Counted from the first letter of the stretch, positions 7,407-16,114 are shown. The stretch: 34,820 bases of DNA from Spirochaetales bacterium (GCA_012838275.1 DUPO01000026.1:1-34820); one strand, 5' to 3'. The notes: generated by a model not told the origin, from the letters alone. Program-made: numbers and translations.

Positions 7407-8054
7407 ATGGAAAACAAAGGGACTGACCTGGTGTTCATCCTTGATAAGAGCGGATCGATGATGGGTCTTGAAAAAGATACCATCGGAGGATTCAACTCTC
7501 TGCTGGAAAAACAAAAAGGGGAGAAAGGCATTGTCTGGGTAACCACTGTCCTGTTTGACCACCGGTATACGATTCTGCATGACAGGCTCCCCATACAGGG
7601 GACCGATCCGATTACAGCAAAGGAATATGTCCCAGGGGGGATGACAGCCCTCTACGATGCATTGGGCAGGACTATTGAGTCGTTGCTGGAAATACCATGC
7701 AAACAGATGCATGGGAAAAAATCCTCTGCACTCTTTGTCATAATCACAGATGGCGAGGAGAATGCAAGTCATGATTATACGCTTGAGAGGATTCGCGAAC
7801 TCATTGAACTCTGCAAGGAGAGACAGGGGTGGGAATTCCTCTATCTCGGTGCGAACATCGATGCGTTTTCGGCAGCTTCAAAGATAGGCATCGACCGGGG
7901 TCGGGCCACCCGGTACCATGCCGATTCTCAAGGGGTCAGGGTAAATTTCGAAACGCTGAACAGTGCGATAGGCCAAGTGCGGGCCAGTGAAGGGATGAGT
8001 GACAACTGGAAGGATTCAATCGAAGAGGATTTCAAAAGCCGGAGCAAAGGATAA
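7407..8054 (+). CDS. Small VWA-domain protein
   Basis: This is a 215-residue protein that is essentially one von Willebrand factor A domain. The metal-ion adhesion site is complete: DKSGS at residues 13-17, threonine 80 in GGMTALYDA, and aspartate 115 in ITDGEENA. No signal peptide or membrane segment is visible, so it should be cytoplasmic. Similar short VWA proteins occur widely in Firmicutes, without a settled function that I know of. VWA domains generally bind protein partners through a divalent metal, and the partner may be the macro-domain protein encoded just upstream. Translation may be limited by the hairpin at 7374-7404. A strong terminator follows at 8081. Confidence 0.88.
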   Translation: MENKGTDLVFILDKSGSMMGLEKDTIGGFNSLLEKQKGEKGIVWVTTVLFDHRYTILHDRLPIQGTDPITAKEYVPGGMTALYDALGRTIESLLEIPCKQMHGKKSSALFVIITDGEENASHDYTLERIRELIELCKERQGWEFLYLGANIDAFSAASKIGIDRGRATRYHADSQGVRVNFETLNSAIGQVRASEGMSDNWKDSIEEDFKSRSKG

Positions 8055-8080
8055 GCGGCACATAGTCACAATGAAGTCTG

Positions 8081-8113
8081 GAGCCTGGATTTCAAGAAAT
8101 CCAGGCTCGTTTT
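8081..8113 (+). terminator. Strong intrinsic terminator after the VWA gene
   Basis: Bases 8081-8092 (GAGCCTGGATTT) pair perfectly with 8097-8108 around a CAAG loop, and GTTTT follows. It lies 26 bases after the VWA stop and ends the macro/VWA unit. On the opposite strand no T-run follows, so it would not clearly terminate the convergent efflux operon. Confidence 0.85.
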
Positions 8114-8147
8114 GCAAGCCTGCCTGGCAGTTGCCTTCTAGTCTCCC

Positions 8148-8420
8148 TTACAGGACAAAGTACCCGATTCCCTCTTGGTCATACTTCTTCTCGATCAGAG
8201 TTATTGCCTGTTCTATCCTATCAAGCATCTCTTCCTGGCAGTAGATGATAAGGATGAAGTTCTCTTCAGGCCAGACTTCATTGCCCAGCTTGGGGTTTGT
8301 GCTTCCCACCCCATGGGCAATGGGAATGATGGTATATTTCTTTGGCACACCATAGTGTTCCAATGCATCCAGAAGATCCTCCTGGATGGCTTGGGCCGCG
8401 ACGATCTCTACCCTTTTCAT
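8148..8420 (-). CDS. PG0541-family transporter-associated protein
   Basis: This is a 90-residue cytoplasmic protein with an alternating strand/helix pattern like the PII-related ferredoxin-like folds. It matches what I know of the PG0541 family, small proteins encoded beside RND efflux pumps. The N-terminal MKRVEIVAAQAIQEDLLDAL and the segment KKYTIIPIAHGVGS are the recognisable parts. Its ATG overlaps the stop of the RND pump gene (ATGA at 8417-8420), so expression is coupled to the pump. The role is unknown; a regulatory or assembly function for the pump is a guess from this linkage. Confidence 0.8.
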   Translation of the reverse strand: MKRVEIVAAQAIQEDLLDALEHYGVPKKYTIIPIAHGVGSTNPKLGNEVWPEENFILIIYCQEEMLDRIEQAITLIEKKYDQEGIGYFVL

Positions 8421-11400
8421 AACACTTCTCCTTCTGCAAACGATTCTATGCTCTCCACATCACGCTTCTTTTTGTCACTGTTGAAGAGGGAATAGAGCAC
8501 GGGGGTGAAGAAGATGGTCATGAGAGTGCTTATGGCCATCCCTCCGACAATTGTCTTTCCCAGTGGCTGGATCTGCTCGGCTCCTGCCCCTCCGAAGAAG
8601 GCCAGGGGGATCATGCCGAAGATAGTTGTAAGGCTGGTCATCAAAATAGGCTTGAGACGGTTGCCCCCCGCTTCGATACATGCGCTTCTCAAATCCATTC
8701 CCCGCTTCCGCAGCAAATTGATGTAGTCAATCAGGACAATGCCGTTGTTTACCACAATGCCGGCAAGGACTACTACACCGATGGCAGATATAAGGCTGAA
8801 GGTCTCTCCTGTAAACAGGTAGATCCCAACAACACCAATTGCCATCAGAGGGATGGACAGGAGGATGATAAATGGATTCTTGAGGGATTCGAACAGGCTG
8901 GCCATGACTCCAAAGACAAGGATGATCGCCAGGAGGAGGATGATGATCACATGGCGGAACATCGCATTCATGTCGGCAAAGTCCCCTCCAAACTCAATAT
9001 AGACCTCATCGCTGAGCACCAGATGCTCATCTATGAGGGCTTTGATATCCTTCTCAACTGTGGTTGATGCATAGCCGTCGGCAAGACCGCCAACAACATG
9101 CACTGCTCGAATCTCATCTTCACGATTGATGGAAACAGGTCCTGTCGACCGCTTCACCGTTGCCAAGTTGGCAAGGGATATCTTCTCCCCCAATGGGTTT
9201 CGGACAAAAATCTTATCAATGTCCATCTCACTGGAACGGTCCTCTTTGGAGAGCAGCACTTTCACATTGGTATCACTACCATTTGTCTTGAGCTGGGTGG
9301 CAGTGATGCCATTGAAGCTGTTGCTAACCTCACTGGCGATACCCTGCATGGTCAGTCCATAGGAGTATGCCCTTTCACGGTCTATCTCTATCTCCAGTTG
9401 AGGGAGCCCTTTACTGAAGTCAGTCCTTGGTTCGGTCACTGCTGGCAGGTTTTCAGCTATGAGGGCCCTTATCTCCTCTGCTGTGGAGGCTGCAAGGTCG
9501 AGGTTGTCACTCTTGATGATCACGTCGACAGGGTTAACATTTCCCAACCCCATGGAGAGCGTGGAAAAAGCAAAGGATGCAGCCGGATAATCATCAAAAT
9601 AGGTACGCAGTTTCTCTTGTACTGCAAACATATCATCTATCTGCTCATTACTGTCTGGAAGGGATATTTGCAGCGTTCCGCTATTTCCACCACCTGCACC
9701 GAAGAGCCCCCCGCCGCCTACTGTTACAATGATATCCTTATATCCTCGGATATCATTTTTTGCCTTTTTCTCAATGTCCCTGAGTATGCCTTCTGTCGAT
9801 TCGAGAGTGGAACCTTCTGGAAGGGTAACTGTCAAGGAGACTGAAGTTTCGGACATCGTAGGATACAGAGTCGTATTCATTGCAGAGAAGGCTTGCACAG
9901 TTATGACCATGATGAGGACAACCAACAGGAGTGAGAGCCACTTGTAGTCTATCAGCAGAGCCAGTACACGCTTGTAACCCCTGTCCAGCGCTTCAAAAGC
10001 CGCTTCCATCGCATCATCCAGAACTCTGAGAACTTTGATCCTCAAGGGTTTCTGTTTGCGGGTGTAGATCTTCACATAGGAGCTGGAGAGCACCGGTATG
10101 AGAGTGATGGAGACAACAAGGGAAGCTACCAACGATATGACGATGGTAGCAGCCATGGGCGTAAGCATCTCACCGAGCATCTCCAGGTTGCTACGCAACA
10201 ACAGGATGGGAATGAAGACACAGATTGTCGTCAGTGTCGATGCTGAGATGGCAACGACCATCTCCTTGGTACCGAGCAGTGCGGCAGTCTGCAGCTTGGA
10301 GCCTCTTTCACGGTAACGGAAGATGTTCTCAAGCACGACGATCGAGCTGTCTACCGTCATACCCAGGCCCAGTATCAAACCGGTCAGAGTCATCAGGTTA
10401 AGTGAATACCCCATGAAGAACATTATCAGGATGGTAAGCAACATGGAGATCGGGATGGCCAAGCCGACGATAAAGGTGGACTTCATGCTACGAAGGAAGA
10501 TGAAAAGGACCACCATGACCAAGAGCACACCATACGCCAGCGACTCATACACCGTGGAGATGGTTGATTCGATCATCTCGGTGGTGTCGATGGCGACATA
10601 GAGACTCACCCCTTTGGGCAACTCCGCATTGAGGGAGTCGATAACCTTGTAGATCTCCTTGGCAACCTGAACGCTATTGGCATCGGACTCCTTGGAGACA
10701 GAGAGATAGACACCGCTCTCTCCATTTATATACACCTTGGAGGTTGCATCCTGATAAGCATAGGAGACATCTGCGATGTCCTTGAGCTTTACAGGAACAG
10801 TCGAACTGACAGTCCCTGTGGCTGTGTACTTGGGAAAGGATGTGACAAGCACATCCTCAATCTCTTCAATGGAGGTGAACTGGGCGTCGGTGCGCAACAG
10901 GTAGGAGATAGCACCTTCAGTGATGGAGCCCGCCCCTATCTGGTAGTTCTGCGGATTCAATGCCATTGCCACCTGGCTGAGGGTGACCGAATATGCCTCC
11001 AACCTGTTCTGATCCACAGCAACCTGGATAAATCGGTCCTGTCCGCCGTTGATGACAGTGGATGAGACACCGGCAACACGCTCAAGTTTTGCCTGGATGC
11101 TATCCTTGGCAATTGTCCTGAGTTCGTTGGCATCTTGGCCGTTGGAACCGATGACTGCTATATTCATGATCGGCATCATGTTGGTATTCAGCTTAAAGAT
11201 AGTAGGGCTTGACGCGTCATCGGGGAAAAAGTCTGCATAGAGGTTGAGATTGTCATTTATTGACTGGCTGGCCTTATCAAGGTCGGTGCCATATTTGAAC
11301 TGGATCATCACCATGCTGAATCCCTCTGCTGAGGTCGAATTTATTGATTCGATTCCTCCCACATTGGAAATCGCGGCTTCAAGATTCTTGGTGACCCGCT

Positions 11401-11581
11401 CTTCCATGGTCTCGGGACTGGCTCCAGTATACGAGGAGTAGATGACAACCATCGGAAGGTCCATCTCAGGGAAGAGCTCTACGGCCAGGTTAGGAAAAAC
11501 CACAACGGCCAAGACCATCAGCAGGGTGTAGATGATGAGGACTGTGGTGGGTCTACGTACTACGGTATCGGTTAAACTCAT
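8417..11581 (-). CDS. RND efflux transporter permease (AcrB/HAE family)
   Basis: This is a 1054-residue inner-membrane pump with the standard RND plan: an N-terminal membrane helix (RRPTTVLIIYTLLMVLAVVVF), a large periplasmic loop, a bundle of helices, and a second copy of the same arrangement. In the fourth helix the usual pair of acidic residues (VDDAIVV in AcrB) reads VDSSIVV, so only one aspartate remains. The tenth helix reads VVNNGIVLIDY. It would export drugs, dyes or lipophilic compounds using the proton or sodium gradient together with the adaptor and TolC genes upstream. GGGGAG lies five bases before the ATG, and only 10 bases separate it from the adaptor stop. No local regulator is present. 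Confidence 0.92.
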   Translation of the reverse strand: MSLTDTVVRRPTTVLIIYTLLMVLAVVVFPNLAVELFPEMDLPMVVIYSSYTGASPETMEERVTKNLEAAISNVGGIESINSTSAEGFSMVMIQFKYGTDLDKASQSINDNLNLYADFFPDDASSPTIFKLNTNMMPIMNIAVIGSNGQDANELRTIAKDSIQAKLERVAGVSSTVINGGQDRFIQVAVDQNRLEAYSVTLSQVAMALNPQNYQIGAGSITEGAISYLLRTDAQFTSIEEIEDVLVTSFPKYTATGTVSSTVPVKLKDIADVSYAYQDATSKVYINGESGVYLSVSKESDANSVQVAKEIYKVIDSLNAELPKGVSLYVAIDTTEMIESTISTVYESLAYGVLLVMVVLFIFLRSMKSTFIVGLAIPISMLLTILIMFFMGYSLNLMTLTGLILGLGMTVDSSIVVLENIFRYRERGSKLQTAALLGTKEMVVAISASTLTTICVFIPILLLRSNLEMLGEMLTPMAATIVISLVASLVVSITLIPVLSSSYVKIYTRKQKPLRIKVLRVLDDAMEAAFEALDRGYKRVLALLIDYKWLSLLLVVLIMVITVQAFSAMNTTLYPTMSETSVSLTVTLPEGSTLESTEGILRDIEKKAKNDIRGYKDIIVTVGGGGLFGAGGGNSGTLQISLPDSNEQIDDMFAVQEKLRTYFDDYPAASFAFSTLSMGLGNVNPVDVIIKSDNLDLAASTAEEIRALIAENLPAVTEPRTDFSKGLPQLEIEIDRERAYSYGLTMQGIASEVSNSFNGITATQLKTNGSDTNVKVLLSKEDRSSEMDIDKIFVRNPLGEKISLANLATVKRSTGPVSINREDEIRAVHVVGGLADGYASTTVEKDIKALIDEHLVLSDEVYIEFGGDFADMNAMFRHVIIILLLAIILVFGVMASLFESLKNPFIILLSIPLMAIGVVGIYLFTGETFSLISAIGVVVLAGIVVNNGIVLIDYINLLRKRGMDLRSACIEAGGNRLKPILMTSLTTIFGMIPLAFFGGAGAEQIQPLGKTIVGGMAISTLMTIFFTPVLYSLFNSDKKKRDVESIESFAEGEVL

Positions 11582-11591
11582 ATATTCTCCC

Positions 11592-12533
11592 CTACTCCAC
11601 TATCCGCACAGAGGTGCCATTGGTAAGGAGGGTTTGTCCTTGACTGATGACCATCTGCCCTTCCTTCAAACCTGAAACGACCTCAAGATCATCATCAACG
11701 ACAAGCCCTATCTGTATATATTTCTTTTCCGCAAGTGAATCATTACCTACCACATACACATAGGCCTTGTTTCCCTCATAAAGGACGTTTGATCGTGAGA
11801 TCACCAGCACATCGGTGAGCTTGTCGGTAAGTATGGTGACACTCGGAAACATACCGCTCTTTATCATAAGGTCAGGATCTTCGAGGCTGATCCCAATCTC
11901 AAGAGTCCTGCTTGCCGGATTAAGGACGGGACTTAGGCGTGTCACCTCACCGACAAACTCCCGGGCGGGGTATGCCTTGAAGGTAGCAACAGCCCTGGTG
12001 CCCAACTGCACACTTCCAACATAGCGTTCTGCAATGTCCATCTCAACTTCCAAGGCCTCAAGCATGCCTATGCGAAACAGAGGGGCCTGGGGGGAGACTG
12101 AAGCACCTTTGGCAAAATTGACTGCGAGGATAGTTCCTGAGACGGGAGCCTTTACCTCACTCTCCTTATAGACAACACCGGCACGAGAAGGGTCGATCTT
12201 TGCGAGGACCTTGTCCTTCTCAACCCTGTCGCCAACCTTGGCCTCAAGGTAGGTAAGATTGCCCACCACCTCCGGATAGACATCCAGAGCTTTGGGATCG
12301 ACGACATTCCCGTTGCCCCGTATGTAGTTTTGCATAGTCATGCGTACTACCGGGGCTGCTGAGACTGCGATGGCCGGTTTTTCATCATCACCAGCCACCT
12401 CAGCTCCTGAAGCTGGGTTCAATGCCTTGATATTGGCAAATGGATTGAGGACTATGACTGCAACAGCAGCCGCTATTATCAGCAATAGGATGACAAGGCC
12501 AACCTTTTTCTTTTTATTCGTTTGTTCGCTCAT
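11592..12533 (-). CDS. RND periplasmic adaptor (membrane fusion protein)
   Basis: This is a 313-residue adaptor of the HlyD/AcrA type. Residues 10-30 form one membrane anchor (VGLVILLLIIAAAVAVIVL), with no lipobox cysteine. A barrel-sandwich (lipoyl-like) domain follows, with GNLTYLEAKVGDRVEKDKVLAKI and the matching half VKAPVSGTILAVNFAKGASV. Beta-barrel and membrane-proximal segments complete the protein. The alpha-helical hairpin found in AcrA is almost absent, because the two lipoyl halves are joined by only a short linker. It bridges the pump to the outer-membrane channel. The ATG at 12533 follows the TolC stop by five bases, with AAGGAG 11 bases upstream. Confidence 0.9.
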   Translation of the reverse strand: MSEQTNKKKKVGLVILLLIIAAAVAVIVLNPFANIKALNPASGAEVAGDDEKPAIAVSAAPVVRMTMQNYIRGNGNVVDPKALDVYPEVVGNLTYLEAKVGDRVEKDKVLAKIDPSRAGVVYKESEVKAPVSGTILAVNFAKGASVSPQAPLFRIGMLEALEVEMDIAERYVGSVQLGTRAVATFKAYPAREFVGEVTRLSPVLNPASRTLEIGISLEDPDLMIKSGMFPSVTILTDKLTDVLVISRSNVLYEGNKAYVYVVGNDSLAEKKYIQIGLVVDDDLEVVSGLKEGQMVISQGQTLLTNGTSVRIVE

Positions 12534-12538
12534 GGCTA

Positions 12539-13864
12539 CTACAGCTCCTTCGAAAGGGTATTTGTATCGATATTCAAGTCATACATCAGGTCGACCAGTG
12601 CAGTTACATATTGGTAGTGCAAACCAAGCATATTCTGCTGTGCCTTCAGAAGGTCCCCTTGGATCTTCTCCACCTCAAGGTATCCGGTATAGCCGCCCTC
12701 ATACTGGGCCATGGTCATTCCATAGACCTTCTCGGTGAGAGAGAGGTTCGAACGGGCAACTTCAAATTGCTCAGTGATAGCATTGAGGTTGCTGATGCGG
12801 GCAATAAGGGCTTGTTCCAACTGCTTCTTGGTCTGAGATCGTGTCAGGAGCAACTTGTCTATGGCATCCTGCATCTTTGCCAGGGAGACTTGCGTCTGGG
12901 AACCTGCTATATGTCCATCGAGGGGGATGGATACAGCAATGGAGAACTGGGTGGTATCATTCCACTGATCGGCAGCAGGGAATACCACAGAAAGACTCTC
13001 CGGTTTGGGATACGCATAACTTATTCCATAGGAGCTGCTCAAAATGACAGTGGGCAAGAGGGAGGCCTTGCCCTGTAGGGCCTTGGTGTTCTTCAAGGTT
13101 GCCAAGTTGAGGTCGAGCAGGACCAGGTTGTAGTTCTGTTCAAGGAATAGCTTCAGATATGCCAAGTCCACTGCAAAACCAGAGGATGGCACCTCCCCTT
13201 CCAAATCCAAATCCTCTGCCAGGTCCAGGCCCAACAGCACCTTAAGGGAGAGAAGGGCTGATTCATAGGAGTTCTTGGTCTGGGTGTAGGATGGCTTGAG
13301 AGCTTCATAGGCGAGCTCAGAGGAAAGGAGTTCCAACTCCGAGGCAAAGGAGTTCTCATACTTGGACCTGACCTCTTCATATTGTTTTTTTGCCAAGTCC
13401 AGATTGGCTTGTTGGAGAAGGAGATTCTCCTTTTCCATAAGGAGGTAGTAGAAGGACTTGGTGATATCCCTCTTGAGGATAGCCCTGCCTTGGGCATACG
13501 TGACACTTTGCACCTTATACTCCAGCCTGGCAGCTTCCATCTGCTCTTTGATGGAAGGGTTTAGCATGAGGTTTGCAGAAAGGGTGAGTCCTGTTTGGGT
13601 TTTGAGGTCAGAAGAGCTTATGAAGGTCCCTACTCCGCCACCATATGACAAGGTGGCCTCCACCTTAGGCAAGAAGATGTTCCAAAGAGTATCGACGCCG
13701 CGTTGAGCTCCCTTGAGGTCGACCATGTTCGCTTGTAAGGAGAGATTGTTCCTATAGGCAAGTTCAAGGGCATCGTCCAGTGTTAGGGATCGCGCATGCA
13801 GACCGGGAAATCCCAGCAAGCACAAGAGAAAGACAAGACAGAGCGGCAGATTGTGTTTATGCAT
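12539..13864 (-). CDS. TolC-family outer-membrane efflux channel
   Basis: This protein is about 441 residues long from the ATG at 13864. An in-frame GTG at 13897 would add 11 residues before the signal peptide and is not preferred; GGAG lies 10 bases before the chosen ATG. Residues 1-24 form a signal peptide ending in FPGLHA. The mature part begins SLTLDDALELAYRNN, the usual TolC-family opening, and continues as long amphipathic helices in two repeats. It forms the outer-membrane exit duct for the pump encoded downstream. As first gene of the efflux operon, its upstream region should hold the promoter. Confidence 0.9.
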   Translation of the reverse strand: MHKHNLPLCLVFLLCLLGFPGLHARSLTLDDALELAYRNNLSLQANMVDLKGAQRGVDTLWNIFLPKVEATLSYGGGVGTFISSSDLKTQTGLTLSANLMLNPSIKEQMEAARLEYKVQSVTYAQGRAILKRDITKSFYYLLMEKENLLLQQANLDLAKKQYEEVRSKYENSFASELELLSSELAYEALKPSYTQTKNSYESALLSLKVLLGLDLAEDLDLEGEVPSSGFAVDLAYLKLFLEQNYNLVLLDLNLATLKNTKALQGKASLLPTVILSSSYGISYAYPKPESLSVVFPAADQWNDTTQFSIAVSIPLDGHIAGSQTQVSLAKMQDAIDKLLLTRSQTKKQLEQALIARISNLNAITEQFEVARSNLSLTEKVYGMTMAQYEGGYTGYLEVEKIQGDLLKAQQNMLGLHYQYVTALVDLMYDLNIDTNTLSKEL

Positions 13865-14126
13865 AATATGTATACTCCAAAGGGATAGAAGCATCACATG
13901 CTTAAGGTGTTTCTCAAACCGGCAAGATACTCAGCCTCAGCGCTGAGCTACCTCTTGGAACAGAATCACCAGATATGAAGAATCCATGCTTCCAAAATGC
14001 AATATAGTACTTTTTTGCACTTTATTCTAGCTTAGGAAAAATAGTAAGCAGAGTGTCAAATTTGTTTGCGACGAAACGAATAATCCTATCCGAGGAAACA
14101 ATCATTGATGAGGGAGTGTCTCTCCC
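13865..14126. other. Leader/promoter region of the efflux operon
   Basis: No gene is apparent here. On the minus strand a TTGACA (14056-14061) is present, but no good -10 lies at the right distance, and the later TAGAAT and TATATT boxes lack matching -35 boxes, so no promoter is assigned. A small hairpin (CTCAGC, GCTGAG) lies at 13931-13948. The region begins with the diguanylate cyclase terminator hairpin. Confidence 0.4.
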
Positions 14127-14129
14127 TCA
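14109..14129 (-). terminator. Hairpin overlapping the diguanylate cyclase stop
   Basis: On the minus strand, TGAGGGAG pairs perfectly with CTCCCTCA around an AGACA loop. The TGA of the left arm is the stop codon of the cyclase gene. Only a weak, interrupted T-rich tail (ATCAATGATTGTTT) follows, so this may be a poor intrinsic terminator or an mRNA 3'-end stabiliser. Confidence 0.45.
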
Positions 14130-15274
14130 CTTCCTGCGGTCATGACTTGCATGATACAGGCGCTTTTGCTCATACATCAGCGTGTCCAGTGACTTGACGA
14201 AGGCATCTCCATCCACACTGTCACTGCCTTCATATAAGGAGCAACCGTAGCTTACACTGAGGGGGAAAGGGAGAGTCCCTCTTGAATTGAACCGCTCCAA
14301 TTGCTCATTGAAATGCACAATGTCCCTCTCCAAATCCCCATTGGTGACCCCTTCCTTAAAGAGAATGAACTCATCCCCTCCATAACGGGCGATAAACCAG
14401 CTGCTTCCAAAGCTGTCTAACAGCAGCCGTGAGAAATATCGCAGGCTCTTGTCACCCAATTCATGCCCAAAGGAATCGTTGATTATTTTAAAGCCGTTGA
14501 TGTCCATCAGTATCCCGCCTATTGCACGATCCTTCTTTTGGCGGCCTAGCAGACTCGGGAAGTACTGTTCGCAGAGGCTCCGATTATACAAGGATGTCAG
14601 GTAGTCCTTATTGGCTTGGGTGTTCTGCATGTGAAGATAGACTATTACCAGGGTCAGGGCCAGACTTATTCCCGTCACTTCCATACCGTAAAATAGGATT
14701 TGCAACGCAGATCCGATCAAGACGGGAAGAGGAAAAAACAATAGGAGGGAGAAGTCTTTCTCCTTGAAACTATTCCTGTAGAAGACAAGATAGATGAATC
14801 CCATGAACAGGCCTAAGAGATCAGCAAGTATGATGAGGTAGAAACCCTGGCCCCGTTGATAGACATTGTTGCTGTCGATAGAGAAGATAAAGCCGTTAAA
14901 CAAGCTTGTTACAATTAGGATGAAAGCACCAGCCAATGGAGCAAAAGCTATCAAGCCGATACCCCGTGGAATCCTGACCCATCTTCTTCGCAGCTGGTCA
15001 AGATAGAGTAGGTAGAGGGCTCCTGGAATGGGATTGACCACATAGAACCAGAAGGTGGCAAATGTGAGCAGCTTTCGCGAACCATAAAATATCTTCCCTG
15101 ATAGCAAATCGACTGAAAGTTCTAACAGGATTATTGCAAAGGTTGAGAAGAGCAAAGCGACAAACAAGGAGTCCTGTGCCTGACGACGCCCCCCTGCCCC
15201 AATACATAGAAGAGGACAATGGAGACCAGTATGATGCCGACAACAGAGTTCTGGACATAATACGATAGGGGCAA
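14127..15274 (-). CDS. Membrane-bound diguanylate cyclase, apparent 1-base frameshift
   Basis: The N-terminal half has about seven hydrophobic segments and the C-terminal 160 residues are a GGDEF domain. RYGGDEF is intact, as are DINGFKIINDSFGHELGD and KDYLTSLYNR, so c-di-GMP synthesis is expected. No RxxD inhibitory site precedes GGDEF. The frame carrying GGDEF continues upstream to 15371, but its first 65 residues are unlike a protein start. Another frame from a TTG at 15274, with AGGAGG seven bases upstream, encodes a clear first membrane helix (SYYVQNSVVGIILVSIVLF). It would join the GGDEF frame if the G-run at 15189-15194 (six Cs on the plus strand) had one more base. The gene is either frameshifted or phase-variable, or the sequence has an error there. 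Confidence 0.8.
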
Positions 15275-15635
15275 TGCTCCGCCCTCCTCTCAAGAGTTTT
15301 TTATAGTATAGGAGGAATTTCCTAGATAAAACAGGCTTTTGTCGAATATTACATAAGTATGTTGGCAACACTCTCTAAAAGATCCCATCGGCCATGATCG
15401 GGGACAGGGGGTTCCAACCCTGTCTTTATACTGTATCACACTCTTTTCTTGACCTAATCATCAGAAGCAGGATCTGGCAAAGCACTATGCAAACTTTGTA
15501 TAATTCGTTTTGCAAAAACAGGCATTTTGGTTTTATTGATTTACTTCTTGCTTTATAGGGAGTAATAAACACACAAAATATTTTTTTGAAGGGCCGAATT
15601 CTTGTTTTTCACTCCTTACCACGTTACTGTTAGCT
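15275..15635. other. Divergent intergenic region with hairpin and promoter-like motifs
   Basis: No gene is apparent here. A hairpin at 15403-15424 (GACAGGG/CCCTGTC, loop of eight) is followed by TTTATA on the plus strand. A perfect TATAAT occurs at 15499-15504 with only a weak -35. Around it lies an inverted repeat, TGCAAAC (15488-15494) and GTTTTGCA (15507-15514). A second candidate, TTGTTT-17-TACTGT (15602-15630), ends five bases before the next start codon. On the minus strand, the 11-base palindrome AGGAAATTCCT lies in front of the cyclase gene. Confidence 0.4.
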
Positions 15636-16112
15636 ATGAGTGAATGTACGATAGACAATGACTTTCTCTGTAAGCACAGCTTGTTCGGGGGCCTTACCGA
15701 TGAAGAATTGGAACTGATCCATGGCTATCTGGATGAAAAGACCTACTTGAAGGGGACGCGTATCCTCAAGCAAGGAGAGCCCAACAACTCCGTTTATTTT
15801 ATAGTTACAGGAGATGTCTCCATCGAGAAACGCTCCCTAGAAAAAGAGGGGCAGAAGCGGATCATAACCACCTTGCATGCAGGTGATTCCTTTGGAGAGA
15901 TGGAACTCATCGACATACAGCCTTGTGCGGCAAGTGCGATCTGCCTTACTGACGCCACTATCATCACCCTTTCCAACAAGGATCTCTACACGTTGTCTAC
16001 CACACACCTGAAAACATACACCATGCTCATTCTTAACCTGGCAAGGGATATCAGCCGCAGATTGCGCTCCACAGACACCCTTCTGGCACTCATCTCAAAA
16101 AACAGCCACTAA
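15636..16112 (+). CDS. Stand-alone cyclic-nucleotide-binding-domain protein
   Basis: This is a 158-residue protein containing one cNMP-binding beta-roll of the CRP/FNR superfamily (about residues 15-120) and a short helical tail. No DNA-binding helix-turn-helix follows, so it is not an ordinary CRP. The phosphate-binding cassette reads FGEMELIDIQPCAASA (86-101): the FGE portion is kept, but the arginine that usually precedes A-A is a cysteine (97). Classical cAMP or cGMP binding is therefore doubtful. It may act as a sensor or a partner domain; the diguanylate cyclase gene is divergent from it. There is no clear ribosome binding site before the ATG at 15636. The stop is two bases from the convergent MFS stop. 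Confidence 0.85.
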   Translation: MSECTIDNDFLCKHSLFGGLTDEELELIHGYLDEKTYLKGTRILKQGEPNNSVYFIVTGDVSIEKRSLEKEGQKRIITTLHAGDSFGEMELIDIQPCAASAICLTDATIITLSNKDLYTLSTTHLKTYTMLILNLARDISRRLRSTDTLLALISKNSH

Positions 16113-16114
16113 CT

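Noticed and set aside
9098-9844. 248-codon plus-strand frame opposite the RND pump
   Set aside because: It is antisense to conserved RND sequence, with no family resemblance.
15275-15371. Upstream extension of the diguanylate cyclase in the GGDEF frame
   Set aside because: The extra residues are not hydrophobic in the pattern expected, and the alternative frame from 15274 has both a ribosome binding site and a proper membrane helix.
15403-15424. Hairpin resembling a tRNA T-arm (GGTTCCAACC-like loop)
   Set aside because: No acceptor, D or anticodon stems can be built around it in either orientation, so it is not a tRNA. It is noted only as a hairpin in the intergenic region.
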